This document shows, piece after piece, positions 39,381-48,981 of a stretch of 64,000 nt of DNA. The stretch covers positions 166,569 to 230,568 of the forward strand of contig NZ_JACHCN010000006.1 of assembly GCF_014205795.1 (NCBI RefSeq). The letters run 5' to 3'. The notes under the pieces were generated by a model, which searched no databases, was not told where the DNA came from, and was given only the letters and a program-made list of their open reading frames with translations. Origin of the DNA: Rhodanobacter sp. MP7CTX1 (lineage in GTDB: Bacteria; Pseudomonadota; Gammaproteobacteria; Xanthomonadales; Rhodanobacteraceae). Every line of letters begins with the position of its first letter. Position 1 is the stretch's first letter. Position numbers and translations under genes: made by a program.

Positions 39381-39764
39381 GTGGCAACCGCTGGTCTGCC
39401 GCGCGAGGCGCGGTTACGCCGGCCGGGTGACTTCGCCGCCTTGCGAACAAGCAGCGGACGCGCAAGCGGCCGCTGTTTTCATTTGCGTTATCGCGGCAAT
39501 GAACTCGGTCACGCCCGGCTCGGCCTGGCGATTTCCAAGCGCGTGTCCAAGCGCGCTGTCGAGCGCAACCGCATCAAGCGGTTGTTGCGCGAATCGTTTC
39601 GGCGCGTTCGAGATCAGCTGCCGGCGATCGACCTGATGGTAATGGCCCGCGAACAGGCCGCAGGTGTGCCGGGCCCACAATTGCTGGCGGAAATCGAGCA
39701 GCTGTGGAAGAAACTGCTGGCAAACCACACCGAAAAGTCCTCTCCGAACGCTGCCCACCATTGA
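39381..39764 (+). CDS. rnpA: Ribonuclease P protein component
   Basis: 127 residues from a GTG start at 39381, 14 bases after rpmH. The RNA-binding RNR motif is clear (SKRVSKRAVERNRIKRLLRESFR, about 53-75), as is the N-terminal LRRPGDFAALRTSSGR. It supports the catalytic RNase P RNA in tRNA 5' maturation. The usual yidD gene does not follow; yidC starts 101 bases later. Confidence 0.95.
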   Translation: MATAGLPREARLRRPGDFAALRTSSGRASGRCFHLRYRGNELGHARLGLAISKRVSKRAVERNRIKRLLRESFRRVRDQLPAIDLMVMAREQAAGVPGPQLLAEIEQLWKKLLANHTEKSSPNAAHH

Positions 39765-39865
39765 AGCGAGTCGACGCGACCGCCACAATCGTGAGTTGAC
39801 CTCGCCCTTTTCTCTTCCCTACCGCGGCTTTCAAGTGTCGTGGCGTTACCCGGATTTGCTACGCG

Positions 39866-41596
39866 ATGAATCAAACGCGCACGTTTCTCATGTTCGCCCT
39901 GCTCGCGGTGGCCTACTTCCTGTTCATGGCCTGGGAGAAGGATTACGCGCCCCCGGCACCGGTGGCTGCTGTAGCCGGCGCGACCAGCAGCGCGCAAGCG
40001 GATGGCAGCGTGCCGATCGCTACCACGGAGGCGTCGACGGCAACGCCTGGTGCCACACCGGCTGGCATCCCGCCGACAGGCACCGCAAGCCAGACGACTT
40101 CGCAGCTGATCACCATCAGCACCGACGTGTTGAATCTGACGGTGGACACGCGTGGCGGCAGCGTAGTGCACGCGGATCTGCTCGACTACCCGTCACTGCC
40201 GAAGACCAGCAAGCAGCCGAATCCGCCACCGACGACCCTGCTGGATACCAGTGAGGCCACTTATTTCGTGGCGCAGAACGGACTGGTCAGCAGCAGCGAT
40301 ACGGCGCCGGCGGATCAGCCGAATCATCAGGCCGTATTCCAGAGCGCCAAGACCAGTTACACGTTGGCCGATGGCCAGAACGAGTTGAACGTCGACCTGA
40401 CCTGGCAGGATGCCGCTGGCCTCAAGGTCACCAAGACCTACAGCTTCAAGCGCGGCAGCTATGTGATTGAGCTGAACCAACGCATCGACAACGGCGGCAG
40501 CCAGCCGTGGACTGGCAATGCCTACCAGCAGCTGCTGCGGGTTGCGCCACCGAAAGCCGGCAGCTGGTTCGAGAACTACAGCAACCCTGAGGCGTCTTTC
40601 GTTCCGGCCGCTGCCTGGTACACCGGGGAGAAATTCGAGAAGCTGGCATTCAAGAATTTCAGCGATGCCAGTGATCGGCTCGACGGCCAGTTCAAGGGTG
40701 GTTGGGCGGCGATGCTCAAGTTGTATTTCTTCGCGGCATGGATTCCGCCGGCTGGAGAGACTGACCGATACGTCACCGAGACAATCAATCCAGACAGCGC
40801 GCAACCACATTATTTGATACGTGCGATCGGTCCTGCATTGAGCGTGGCGCCGGGGCAGAATCTGAGCAGCGCCGCGCGCCTGTATTTGGGTCCGACACGG
40901 CAGGGCACGCTGGACCAGGTCGCGCCAGGTCTCGATCTGACCATCGACTACGGCATGCTCAAGCTGATCGCCGTACCGATGCATTGGGTACTGTCGCAGT
41001 TCGACCTGATCGCCCACAACTGGGGCGTGGCGATCATCCTGCTGGTGCTGCTGATCAAGGGGCTGACCTGGCATCTGACAGCCGTGCAGTACCGCTCCAG
41101 CGCCAGGATGCGCAAGCTGCAGCCGCGCATCGCGCAGCTGAAAGAGCGCTACGGCGACGACAAGGTGAAAATGCAGCAGGCCACCATGGAGCTGTATAAG
41201 AAGGAAAAGATCAATCCGATGGGCGGCTGCCTGCCGGTGCTGATCACGATGCCGGTGTTCTACGGCCTGTTCTACGTGCTGAAGTACAGCCTGGAACTTC
41301 GCCATGCGCCGTTCCTGTGGATCCCCGATCTGAGCGCGCACGATCCGCTCTACATCCTGCCGTTGATCTACGCGGCCGTGATGCTTGGTACGCAGTGGCT
41401 CAATCCGGCCGCGGCGGGCATGGATCCGGCGCAGGCGAAGATGATGAAGATCATGCCGTTGCTGTTCACGGTACTGTTCGCGTTCTTCCCCGCTGGCCTG
41501 TGTCTGTACTACGCGGTCAACGGTCTGGTCGGTCTGGGCCAGCAGTGGTGGGTCACGCATCACATCGATCGCGAGGAAACCACCAAGGCAGCCTGA
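39866..41596 (+). CDS. yidC: Membrane protein insertase YidC
   Basis: 576 residues. The N-terminal membrane helix (FLMFALLAVAYFLFMAWE) is followed by a large periplasmic domain (about 45-345). The C-terminal five-helix core shows LLLIKGLTWHLTAVQYRSSARMRKLQPRIAQLKERYGDDKVKMQQATMELYKKEKINPMGGCLPVLITMPVFYGLFY, with the conserved Arg in the groove helix, and ends with a basic tail. It inserts and folds inner-membrane proteins with or without SecYEG. A terminator follows. Confidence 0.97.
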   Translation: MNQTRTFLMFALLAVAYFLFMAWEKDYAPPAPVAAVAGATSSAQADGSVPIATTEASTATPGATPAGIPPTGTASQTTSQLITISTDVLNLTVDTRGGSVVHADLLDYPSLPKTSKQPNPPPTTLLDTSEATYFVAQNGLVSSSDTAPADQPNHQAVFQSAKTSYTLADGQNELNVDLTWQDAAGLKVTKTYSFKRGSYVIELNQRIDNGGSQPWTGNAYQQLLRVAPPKAGSWFENYSNPEASFVPAAAWYTGEKFEKLAFKNFSDASDRLDGQFKGGWAAMLKLYFFAAWIPPAGETDRYVTETINPDSAQPHYLIRAIGPALSVAPGQNLSSAARLYLGPTRQGTLDQVAPGLDLTIDYGMLKLIAVPMHWVLSQFDLIAHNWGVAIILLVLLIKGLTWHLTAVQYRSSARMRKLQPRIAQLKERYGDDKVKMQQATMELYKKEKINPMGGCLPVLITMPVFYGLFYVLKYSLELRHAPFLWIPDLSAHDPLYILPLIYAAVMLGTQWLNPAAAGMDPAQAKMMKIMPLLFTVLFAFFPAGLCLYYAVNGLVGLGQQWWVTHHIDREETTKAA

Positions 41597-41620
41597 GTCC
41601 GCGACGACACGGGTACCTTC

Positions 41621-41660
41621 ACAGCCGCGATCGGGCAACCATCGCGGCTGTGTTCGTTTA
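41621..41660 (+). terminator. Rho-independent terminator after yidC
   Basis: ACAGCCGCGAT (41621-41631) and ATCGCGGCTGT (41641-41651) form a perfect 11-bp stem, followed by GTTCGTTTA. It separates yidC from mnmE, at least partially. Confidence 0.7.
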
Positions 41661-41671
41661 GAGTCTCCATC

Positions 41672-43042
41672 ATGCCTGACAACGCCACCGCCACCGCCAT
41701 CGAAACCATCGCTGCTATCGCCAGCGCACCCGGCGCGGCCGGCGTCGGCGTGGTGCGCGTGTCCGGGCCCGCGGTGCCGTCCATCGCACAGGCTTTGCTG
41801 GGCCGGGCACCCCAACCACGGCACGCGCATTTCGCGGCGTTCCGCGATGCCGCCAGCGAACTCATCGATCGCGGCCTGCTGCTGCATTTCCCTGCCCCTG
41901 CCTCCTACACCGGCGAACACGTGCTGGAGCTGCAAGGTCATGGCAGCGCCGTCTTGCTCGATGCGCTACTGCGTCGCGTATGTGAACTCGGTGCGCGACT
42001 GGCGCGGCCGGGCGAATTCACCGAGCGCGCGTTCCTCAACGGCAAACTCGATCTGGCCCAGGCCGAAGCGGTCGCCGACCTGATTGCTGCGCGCTCGCAG
42101 GCGGGTGCGCGCGCTGCTCTGCAATCGATGGAAGGCGTGTTCTCGCGCAAGGTCGAGGCGCTGCTGCAGGGCTTGATTGCGCTACGTGTGCATATCGAGG
42201 CAGCCATCGATTTTCCGGAAGAGGAAATCGATTTTCTCGCCGACCCGGCCATCGGTCGCCAGCTTGCTGGGGTGCGCGTCGAACTGAGCGAGCTGCTACG
42301 TGAGGCTCAGCGTGGCTTGCGACTCAACGATGGCTTGCGCGTTGCGATTATTGGACGTCCAAACGCGGGCAAGTCCAGTCTGTTGAACGCACTGGCCGGT
42401 AGCGATCGCGCCATCGTCAATGCAACGGCGGGCACGACTCGCGACGTGCTGCGCGAGAGTCTGAGCCTCGATGGCATCGCACTGGAACTCGCCGACACCG
42501 CGGGCCTGCGCGAAACCGACGACGAAGTCGAACGCGAAGGCGTGCGCCGGGCGCATGGCGAACTGGCGCGCGCCGATGTGGCGTTGCTGGTGACCGACGC
42601 GCCGCACGCGCAGAACGATCTGGCGCTGCTTTCCGCGTTGCCGTCGAGCGTCGAGAAGCTGGTGCTGATCAACAAGATCGACCTCGAACATGAGGTCGAA
42701 CACGCGAGCGCGCATCACGAATCCCGCGATGGCGTGACCTGGCTCTGGGCCTCCGCGAAAACCGGTGCCGGTCTCGGTGCGTTGCGCGAGCATCTGAAGG
42801 AGCTGGCCGGCGCCGGCAGTGGAGAAGGCGCGTTCAGCGCGCGCCGTCGGCATGTGCATGCTTTGCAACAGGTCAGCGTTTATCTCGATCAGGCGGCACA
42901 CATGCTTGCCAGCCGCCGCGCCGGCGAACTCGCCGCCGAAGAATTGCGGCATGCCCAATACGCGCTCGGTGAAATCACCGGAAGCTACAGCAGCGACGAC
43001 TTGCTCGGCGCGATCTTCGGTTCGTTCTGCATCGGGAAGTAG
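41672..43042 (+). CDS. mnmE: tRNA uridine-5-carboxymethylaminomethyl(34) synthesis GTPase MnmE
   Basis: 456 residues. The N-terminal tetrahydrofolate-binding domain (TIAAIASAPGAAGVGVVRVSG) is followed by a helical domain and an inserted G domain (about 220-375) with G1 GRPNAGKSSLLNAL, G2 GTTRD, G3 DTAGL and G4 NKID. The C-terminal CIGK supplies the catalytic Cys. With MnmG it modifies the wobble uridine of several tRNAs. Its position after yidC is conserved across gammaproteobacteria. Confidence 0.98.
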   Translation: MPDNATATAIETIAAIASAPGAAGVGVVRVSGPAVPSIAQALLGRAPQPRHAHFAAFRDAASELIDRGLLLHFPAPASYTGEHVLELQGHGSAVLLDALLRRVCELGARLARPGEFTERAFLNGKLDLAQAEAVADLIAARSQAGARAALQSMEGVFSRKVEALLQGLIALRVHIEAAIDFPEEEIDFLADPAIGRQLAGVRVELSELLREAQRGLRLNDGLRVAIIGRPNAGKSSLLNALAGSDRAIVNATAGTTRDVLRESLSLDGIALELADTAGLRETDDEVEREGVRRAHGELARADVALLVTDAPHAQNDLALLSALPSSVEKLVLINKIDLEHEVEHASAHHESRDGVTWLWASAKTGAGLGALREHLKELAGAGSGEGAFSARRRHVHALQQVSVYLDQAAHMLASRRAGELAAEELRHAQYALGEITGSYSSDDLLGAIFGSFCIGK

Positions 43043-43270
43043 GGTGTTGTTCGAGGCAGTTCATCATGATTCGCGAGTCTTATTGGAAACGCTTGCTATA
43101 GCCATTCGTACGATAACCACGGCCATGACCGTCCATTGAAAATCAAGGACAGATCTACCACTCGACACGCCGTGGAAGGACGACGCAGCTGCTGTAGGAC
43201 GGAGCCAGATTCACTTCCCGTGCCGACGTTAAGTTAACCTGAGCACGTTCCTGGTCTAAAAAGGTCGTGC

Positions 43271-43993
43271 ATGAAATTCTGTCCCGTTTGTTCCAATGAT
43301 TTCCCCAATTTCCTTCCGCTGCCGAACAATTTCTTTGAGATATTTCATCGGCTGCGTGTGCCGTATTCGGTGGACCAGTTCGAAACCCTCAATCTTGGTC
43401 AATATACGTGCCCGGTTTGCCAGGCATCTGACCGGGACCGCCTTTATGCCTTGTTCTTGAGGGCTTACGTGCAGCAACGCGAGGGGCATGCGCTGCGGCT
43501 GCTGGATATCGCGCCATCGCCCATGCTCTCTCGGTTTCTGAAGGCGCTGCCGGGTGTGCAATATCGCTCGGCTGACTTGATGTCGACTCTGGCGGACGAC
43601 AAGGTCGATATCACCGATATGAGTTGCTACCCCTCAGGCAGTTTTGACCTGATTGTGTGCTCGCATGTATTGGAGCATGTGCCCGATGACGCCAAGGCTA
43701 TCCGTGAACTGAATCGCGTCCTCGCACCGGACGGGGCGGCCATTCTCATGGTGCCGATTTTACTGGGCTTGCAGCAGACGGACGAAGATCCGGGCGTGAC
43801 GGATGTCAACGAGCGCTGGCGGCGTTTTGGCCAGGATGACCACGTGAGAATGTATGCGCGCAACGATTTCCTGCAGCGGCTGCAAGCGGGTGGCTTTCAG
43901 GTGGAAAGTCTCGATGTGGCAAAGTTCGGACGCGAAATTTTTCAGCAGTGCGGAATTACAGAGCAGAGCGTGCTTTACGTCGGTCATCACTAG
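43271..43993 (+). CDS. SAM-dependent methyltransferase with N-terminal zinc-ribbon-like Cys pairs
   Basis: 240 residues. Two CPVC pairs (residues 4-7 and about 47-50) suggest a zinc ribbon. The methyltransferase core follows, with LRLLDIAPSPMLSRFLKAL (motif I, weak Gly pattern), DITDMSCYPSGSFDLIVCSHVLEHVPDDAKAIREL and a C-terminal substrate-binding part. The type 11 fold often acts on small molecules, lipids or sugars. Base composition looks lower in GC than mnmE upstream, a hint of later acquisition. No operon partner is visible. Confidence 0.85.
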   Translation: MKFCPVCSNDFPNFLPLPNNFFEIFHRLRVPYSVDQFETLNLGQYTCPVCQASDRDRLYALFLRAYVQQREGHALRLLDIAPSPMLSRFLKALPGVQYRSADLMSTLADDKVDITDMSCYPSGSFDLIVCSHVLEHVPDDAKAIRELNRVLAPDGAAILMVPILLGLQQTDEDPGVTDVNERWRRFGQDDHVRMYARNDFLQRLQAGGFQVESLDVAKFGREIFQQCGITEQSVLYVGHH

Positions 43994-44212
43994 TGAATCA
44001 TGCCGCGCACGGGAGTGTGCGTGGCATGAGTGCTCCCATGGGAGTATCCGCACCGCCGGTGCACCGGATCTGGCGGGCCTTCGGTTTCCTTCCACCCGAA
44101 GGCTCGAATCAATTCGCCGGTCTTGGAGCCGCCGCGAAGAAATGAGAAGGCCCTAAACCGGTCGGGCCAGTCATGAATGGTTTGCCCGATACGATGGGTC
44201 CGTGCTCGGGGG

Positions 44213-46372
44213 TTATTGCCCCTGGGCTGCCATGTGATACGTATTTCGTCCATGCGCCTTGGCCTTGTATAGCTCCGCATCGGCGAGCTGCATGACGTCG
44301 TCGGGAGACGCGATGCTCTGGCAAAACGCGATGCCGATGCTCAAAGTCATCTGTAGCCGAACGGCTCCCACGATGATTTCTGGCTGCATCGCTTCCCAGA
44401 CTTTTCGGGCCAGGCCTTCCCCAACGCACGGCGAATCAACATCCTGTACGAGGACGACGAATTCATCGCCACCAATACGCGCCACCAGATCACTCTTGCG
44501 AAGGCAGGACTGAATGCGGTGACCGACCTCCTTGAGTACTTCGTCGCCAACGCTATGGCCCCATGAATCGTTGACTCGTTTGAAGTGATCCACATCGAGC
44601 ATCATCAGAAGAATGGGTGCTCGATGACGATATTTGCGCAACATGACAGCCGCTATGCGTTCATCGAAATGACGCCTGTTGGCGAGACCCGTCAAAGTAT
44701 CCAGACGCGCCAGCTTGATCAGCTCCTGCTCCACTTCCTTGATATGCGTGATGTCCGTAGTCAACGCATAGACGCCACGAACTACGCCCTCCTGATCGTG
44801 ATCCGGCACGAAATTGGTCTGGAAATACGTGTGCTTCCCGCGGTAGTCAGCCTCGTACTCAAACGTAACTGGCTTACCGGCCAGGGCGGTCGCGATGTGT
44901 TCCTGCAGGCCGCGATAAACAAGGTCGCCGCGGACCTCGCGCATGGTTTTTCCAATCATCTGCGTCGAGTCTTGACCCGAAACTTGCTGAACGTAGGCAT
45001 TGACGAAGGTGTAGTGTTCGGTGGCGTCCACATGCGCGATAACCGCCGGGACGTTATCCGCGATCGTGCGAAGCCGGCGCTCGCTGTCAGCCAGGGCCTG
45101 CTCCGTAAGCACGCGCTGGCTGACGTCCCGTGCGGAGTAGATGATCTCCATGACACCGTCTACTTCTGGACTTGGGACCAGTCGGGCCAGCGCTTCAAAC
45201 CAGACGTAATGTCCATCCTTGTGACGTATGCGATACGTAGTGATCGTCGAGCCGCCCGTTTCGCGAAGATCGGTGACGACTTTGGCCACACGTTCGCGGT
45301 CATCGGGGTGGATGAGATCGGGACGTGGCTGCACGAACTCTTCGACTTCCCAGCCGAGCCGATCCTTGATGGAAGGCGATACGTAGGCTCGCTGACCGTC
45401 GGGCCGGATGCGCATCACCAGATCGCCAGCGTAGTCGGCAAGGATCCTGTAGCGCAGTTCACTCTCACGAACGCGTATCGACAATTGCCGGCGCTCGGCA
45501 AGAATCAGGGCCAGCGGCACGGCGATCAGACAGGCCGCGCCAATAAACAGCTGAGCCAGCAAAGCACGTTCGGTGCGCGATCCATCAACCACCAGTTCAA
45601 ACGGTCCCGTCCCCAAAGCCGACGCGATAGTGGTAATCGTGGCAACCAACGCGATGCCCAACACCAAACCCGCAAAGCGATGCCGAAACACCACCAGGAG
45701 CAGCGGCGGATAGACCAGGAACAGCAATGGATACCGCGACTGCGCGAATACCGCGACGGTGGTGCTCGTCATCAAAGCCATATCGCGCAAAAATGGCCAG
45801 CGCTTGCCAGCTCGACCCAGCAGGCTCCATTTCTCGGTGAGGGCCACCACCGTAGTGGTTGCCACAATCACCATGCCAAGCACGTGCGCGCGGTACCAAC
45901 CGTTGAGGTAGGTAAACAGCGGGGCGCCTTGTAACGAATGTGCCACGAATCCGGCGAATAGCGCAGACAGCGCACACGCGATGAGCGTGCTCGTCAGGGC
46001 GACGCGGCCCAATCCCAGAAACGGGGTATCGCTGGCGATTTCCGGGAAGCGCCGGCGGATGGCACCGCTGACGATCAGGACCTCGAGAGTGTTGGCCATC
46101 GCCAAGCCCAGCGAGACGAGCAGCGGGTCGTGAAGCAGCAGCCGCGCGCCAGCATTCCCAGCCAGGCCAAAAAGCAGATACATCCACCAGTGGCGCGTTT
46201 GCAAACGGAGCAGGCCGCCCACGAGGATACCGTTGGCTATCCACAGCGAGGTAGCGCTACCGGTTGAGTGCGCCAGGCCTAGCGAATAGATGCAACTGGC
46301 GAGTACCAGGACGGCGATCCCGGTCGCTTTCAGAAGAACGCCTGGCGGCATGGATGGAAGCAAGCGGCGCAT
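44213..46372 (-). CDS. MASE1-PAS-PAS diguanylate cyclase
   Basis: 719 residues. The N-terminal 290 residues hold about eight hydrophobic helices of the MASE1 sensor type. Two PAS domains follow (about 310-425: DYAGDLVMRIRPDGQRAYVSP; about 430-545: DNVPAVIAHVDATEHYTF), then a GGDEF domain with intact RIGGDEFVVL near residue 634. An RxxD inhibitory site (RKSD) sits five residues before it, so product inhibition is expected. It makes c-di-GMP from two GTP. A perfect Crp/Clp-type palindrome lies about 180 bases upstream. Confidence 0.95.
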   Translation of the reverse strand: MRRLLPSMPPGVLLKATGIAVLVLASCIYSLGLAHSTGSATSLWIANGILVGGLLRLQTRHWWMYLLFGLAGNAGARLLLHDPLLVSLGLAMANTLEVLIVSGAIRRRFPEIASDTPFLGLGRVALTSTLIACALSALFAGFVAHSLQGAPLFTYLNGWYRAHVLGMVIVATTTVVALTEKWSLLGRAGKRWPFLRDMALMTSTTVAVFAQSRYPLLFLVYPPLLLVVFRHRFAGLVLGIALVATITTIASALGTGPFELVVDGSRTERALLAQLFIGAACLIAVPLALILAERRQLSIRVRESELRYRILADYAGDLVMRIRPDGQRAYVSPSIKDRLGWEVEEFVQPRPDLIHPDDRERVAKVVTDLRETGGSTITTYRIRHKDGHYVWFEALARLVPSPEVDGVMEIIYSARDVSQRVLTEQALADSERRLRTIADNVPAVIAHVDATEHYTFVNAYVQQVSGQDSTQMIGKTMREVRGDLVYRGLQEHIATALAGKPVTFEYEADYRGKHTYFQTNFVPDHDQEGVVRGVYALTTDITHIKEVEQELIKLARLDTLTGLANRRHFDERIAAVMLRKYRHRAPILLMMLDVDHFKRVNDSWGHSVGDEVLKEVGHRIQSCLRKSDLVARIGGDEFVVLVQDVDSPCVGEGLARKVWEAMQPEIIVGAVRLQMTLSIGIAFCQSIASPDDVMQLADAELYKAKAHGRNTYHMAAQGQ

Positions 46373-46551
46373 AACCCGACCCGCGATAGCGTGAGATGAA
46401 TGGATCAGTCAATGAACTCCTGAAGCGTGAAAGCAGGCCCGTCAAACAAAACCGACCCAAGAGGCACCCGAGCCACGGCGCCTTCGCTTCACACAGGAGA
46501 CAGGCAATGACTATTCCAAATGGACCGAACGGTCGCCGCGATTGTCACTTT

Positions 46552-46567
46552 TGTGATACGCATCACA
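46552..46567. promoter_or_regulatory. Crp/Clp-type binding site upstream of the diguanylate cyclase
   Basis: TGTGATACGCATCACA matches the consensus TGTGA-N6-TCACA in both half-sites. It lies 180-195 bases before the cyclase ATG in the gap after the DUF1631 stop. In Xanthomonas the Crp homologue Clp uses this consensus and is itself controlled by c-di-GMP. Confidence 0.7.
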
Positions 46568-46650
46568 CAGTCGTGTCATGTTCGGGCTCTGGACGGCGCC
46601 ATCCCGTGGCCCAAAGCGCGTTGGCGCGTGAAGTATTCGTCCGCATACGT

Positions 46651-48801
46651 TCACGGATGAATGAGCGGACTCTGACGTAGGCCGTCGGTAAGTGTCTGCC
46701 AGGCGCGGTCAAGCAGGCTGTCTGACGTCGCTGACATTTCGCGCATGCGGCCGCTGGTGAGTTCTTCGGCCAACTGCTGCAGGCTCAACTCTTCGGAACA
46801 CTGACCGCGACGGGTGACAAACAGGCTGCGTCCGGACAGCGGCGAATACCAGGCAAGCTTGCGCTGGCTGACCCGGCCACTGGCAGGGTTCACACGTTCG
46901 AACCAGCTTTCGCTGGGTAGTTTGTGAAGACGCTGGAGGGTTCGTCGTTCCTGCGGTCCGGGCTCCAGCCCGGCGTCACTTGCCATACGCTTCCTGGTGA
47001 CCCGATTAGCGGAATGCTGGTGCTGTTCGGGATAGCCTGCGCTGTCGCCGGCCGGACGGACACCGGCCAGGATCAACTCTTGGGCGATCTGCGAGGCTTC
47101 CTCACCGTGCATACCTATCTGGAGAAGGCCGCTCTGCACCTTTTGCCCCAGTCGCTGGCGGTCGCCAGCAGGCAGACGACCCATGAGCTGGTCGGTGATC
47201 ACCAACTGCGTGGCAAACGTCTCACTGTCCTCGCCGTGGCGCAATAGTGTCAGCGAAAGTACATCGGACCAGGTGTGATCGAGCAGCGGGCGCAGCGGGT
47301 GATCCGATGGCACATAGGCCAGGCGCTCCTCCAGCAGCGTGGCTACGCGATGACGTGCCTGTTCCAATCGCTCATGGTCCTGCACGGCTTCTACATGGCG
47401 GCGTTCCGCGACTATGGCGTTGCTCCGCCACTGAGCAACATGTTGTTCGATCTCGACGAGCAGAGTCGTATAAATACTTGTTCGTTGAGGCTCCTGATTG
47501 GCACGCTCAACCACCTTTTCAAACGAGGGGCGAAGATCATGGGCGACTTCACCACCGACCTCGTCGTCGAGCCAGTCGTGCATGGCCTGGGTCATCTTGT
47601 CGAGCAGCTGGCGCGCAGGATGTTCACGCCGGTCAAAGAATTGCTGGTCGGATACTGCCGCGCGCAGCAAAGGCAGCTGAAGGCCACTCAGCAGTGCCTT
47701 CGCATCGCCCTCATCCTGCAGCTGGCGACCAAGTTGATCGAACAGACGAGAGATGAGTTCCACCGTATCGTCCTGATCGGTACTAAGACACGTACGGGGA
47801 GTGCCGGACGCGCGGCCTGCATTGAGCTGGATGTGTAGTTCTTCACGCAGGCGTCGTGAACTAAACAGTTCGCGGCTCACGTAGTGGCTGAGCGGGCTAC
47901 GTGGCTTCTGCAATAGGCGGAGCGCGTTCTGCAATTCGTCGGTGGTAGCGGGCAGATCGACACGATTGGCGCGCTGGCTGGCCAGCAGTCCGCGCAGGCC
48001 ACCCACCGGTGGTGCCCTGGGGGCCGTTTCCACAAGAGGTACCTTGTCTTCGGTTGGTGGACTTTTTGGAACGGCCATCCGGGCGCGACGTGGGGCTTCA
48101 CGGGGCAATGAGAACGCACGCAATCGGGGCAGGATGCCGTCGGCCAACAGATGTGCGTTGACCATCTCATAAAGCGGACCAAGTCTTTGCATGAGCGAGC
48201 TCTCGAGACTTTGCACCAGCAGCAGCTCGTGATTGCCAGGAAGACTCAAGGCCTTGCTGGCCTCGCGGAATGCCGTGGTCATGCCGTGTGGACCCAGCGG
48301 TAGCGCTGCACCTTCGAGCGGCGGTGCCCCGACGAGTACGCCCAGTCGATAGCTCAACTCAACCAGCACCTGTCCGCCGCGAGCTTCGCTGCGTGCCACC
48401 AACTGGTCCAGCGCGACGACCAGGTCATGGTCCGAGGAATCGAGCAAGCTCAATGACAGCGGAAAGCTTGTGCTGACCGGTCTCTGCTTTACACCGAGCT
48501 CGTCGAAGCCTTGGCGGAGACTGGCGATAAAGTGCTGGTCGAACATCTTGCGCCCCTGCAACAGGGATTGTCGTGTGGTGAGGTAGCGCTGCTGACTGAG
48601 GTGGCTGCGCGTATGTTCGGCCTTGTCATGCAAGCGAACATCAAAGTCGCCGAGGCACAAGCGCAGGGGCTCATGCAGCCAGCTCTCGCACAAGCTGAGG
48701 ATTTCACCGATCAGTCGTTGTGCACGTGTCGACTGGTGCTCGCGGGGATGTCTGGCGCCAACGACGGCGGAAGGCCGCTGAACGGAGGGTTCAATGTCCA
48801 T
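46651..48801 (-). CDS. DUF1631 family protein
   Basis: 716 residues, predicted soluble and mostly helical. The N-terminus (LIGEILSLCESWLHEPLRLCLGDFDVRL) and repeated Leu/Gln-rich helices (LLDKMTQAMHDWLDDEVGGE) fit DUF1631, often misnamed thymidine phosphorylase. The C-terminal 110 residues are strand-rich and contain RKLAWYSPLSGRSLFVTRRGQCSEELSLQQL, reminiscent of PilZ-like ligand modules, though that link is only my inference. No catalytic motif is seen. It sits between two c-di-GMP genes on the same strand, 278 bases upstream of the cyclase. Confidence 0.8.
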   Translation of the reverse strand: MDIEPSVQRPSAVVGARHPREHQSTRAQRLIGEILSLCESWLHEPLRLCLGDFDVRLHDKAEHTRSHLSQQRYLTTRQSLLQGRKMFDQHFIASLRQGFDELGVKQRPVSTSFPLSLSLLDSSDHDLVVALDQLVARSEARGGQVLVELSYRLGVLVGAPPLEGAALPLGPHGMTTAFREASKALSLPGNHELLLVQSLESSLMQRLGPLYEMVNAHLLADGILPRLRAFSLPREAPRRARMAVPKSPPTEDKVPLVETAPRAPPVGGLRGLLASQRANRVDLPATTDELQNALRLLQKPRSPLSHYVSRELFSSRRLREELHIQLNAGRASGTPRTCLSTDQDDTVELISRLFDQLGRQLQDEGDAKALLSGLQLPLLRAAVSDQQFFDRREHPARQLLDKMTQAMHDWLDDEVGGEVAHDLRPSFEKVVERANQEPQRTSIYTTLLVEIEQHVAQWRSNAIVAERRHVEAVQDHERLEQARHRVATLLEERLAYVPSDHPLRPLLDHTWSDVLSLTLLRHGEDSETFATQLVITDQLMGRLPAGDRQRLGQKVQSGLLQIGMHGEEASQIAQELILAGVRPAGDSAGYPEQHQHSANRVTRKRMASDAGLEPGPQERRTLQRLHKLPSESWFERVNPASGRVSQRKLAWYSPLSGRSLFVTRRGQCSEELSLQQLAEELTSGRMREMSATSDSLLDRAWQTLTDGLRQSPLIHP

Positions 48802-48981
48802 AGTTTTTCACCGTAAGGGCAAGTCCATGCTTGCTATATCGAGACGCAACGAGGTTCATTGCTGTCGCTGTCGTAGGGTAAGGATCCGGGGCGTCCATCG
48901 CCTGCGCAGTCTCTGACCTGCCCATCAGAGCGTCCGCACGGCGCGTAACAGAACCCAAGCCGGCCTGATCATGGGCAGCGC

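Noticed and set aside
43043..43270. Possible gene or RNA between mnmE and the methyltransferase
   Set aside because: No open frame with a start signal and no stable fold recognised; TGTAGGACGGAGCC resembles a repeat only weakly.
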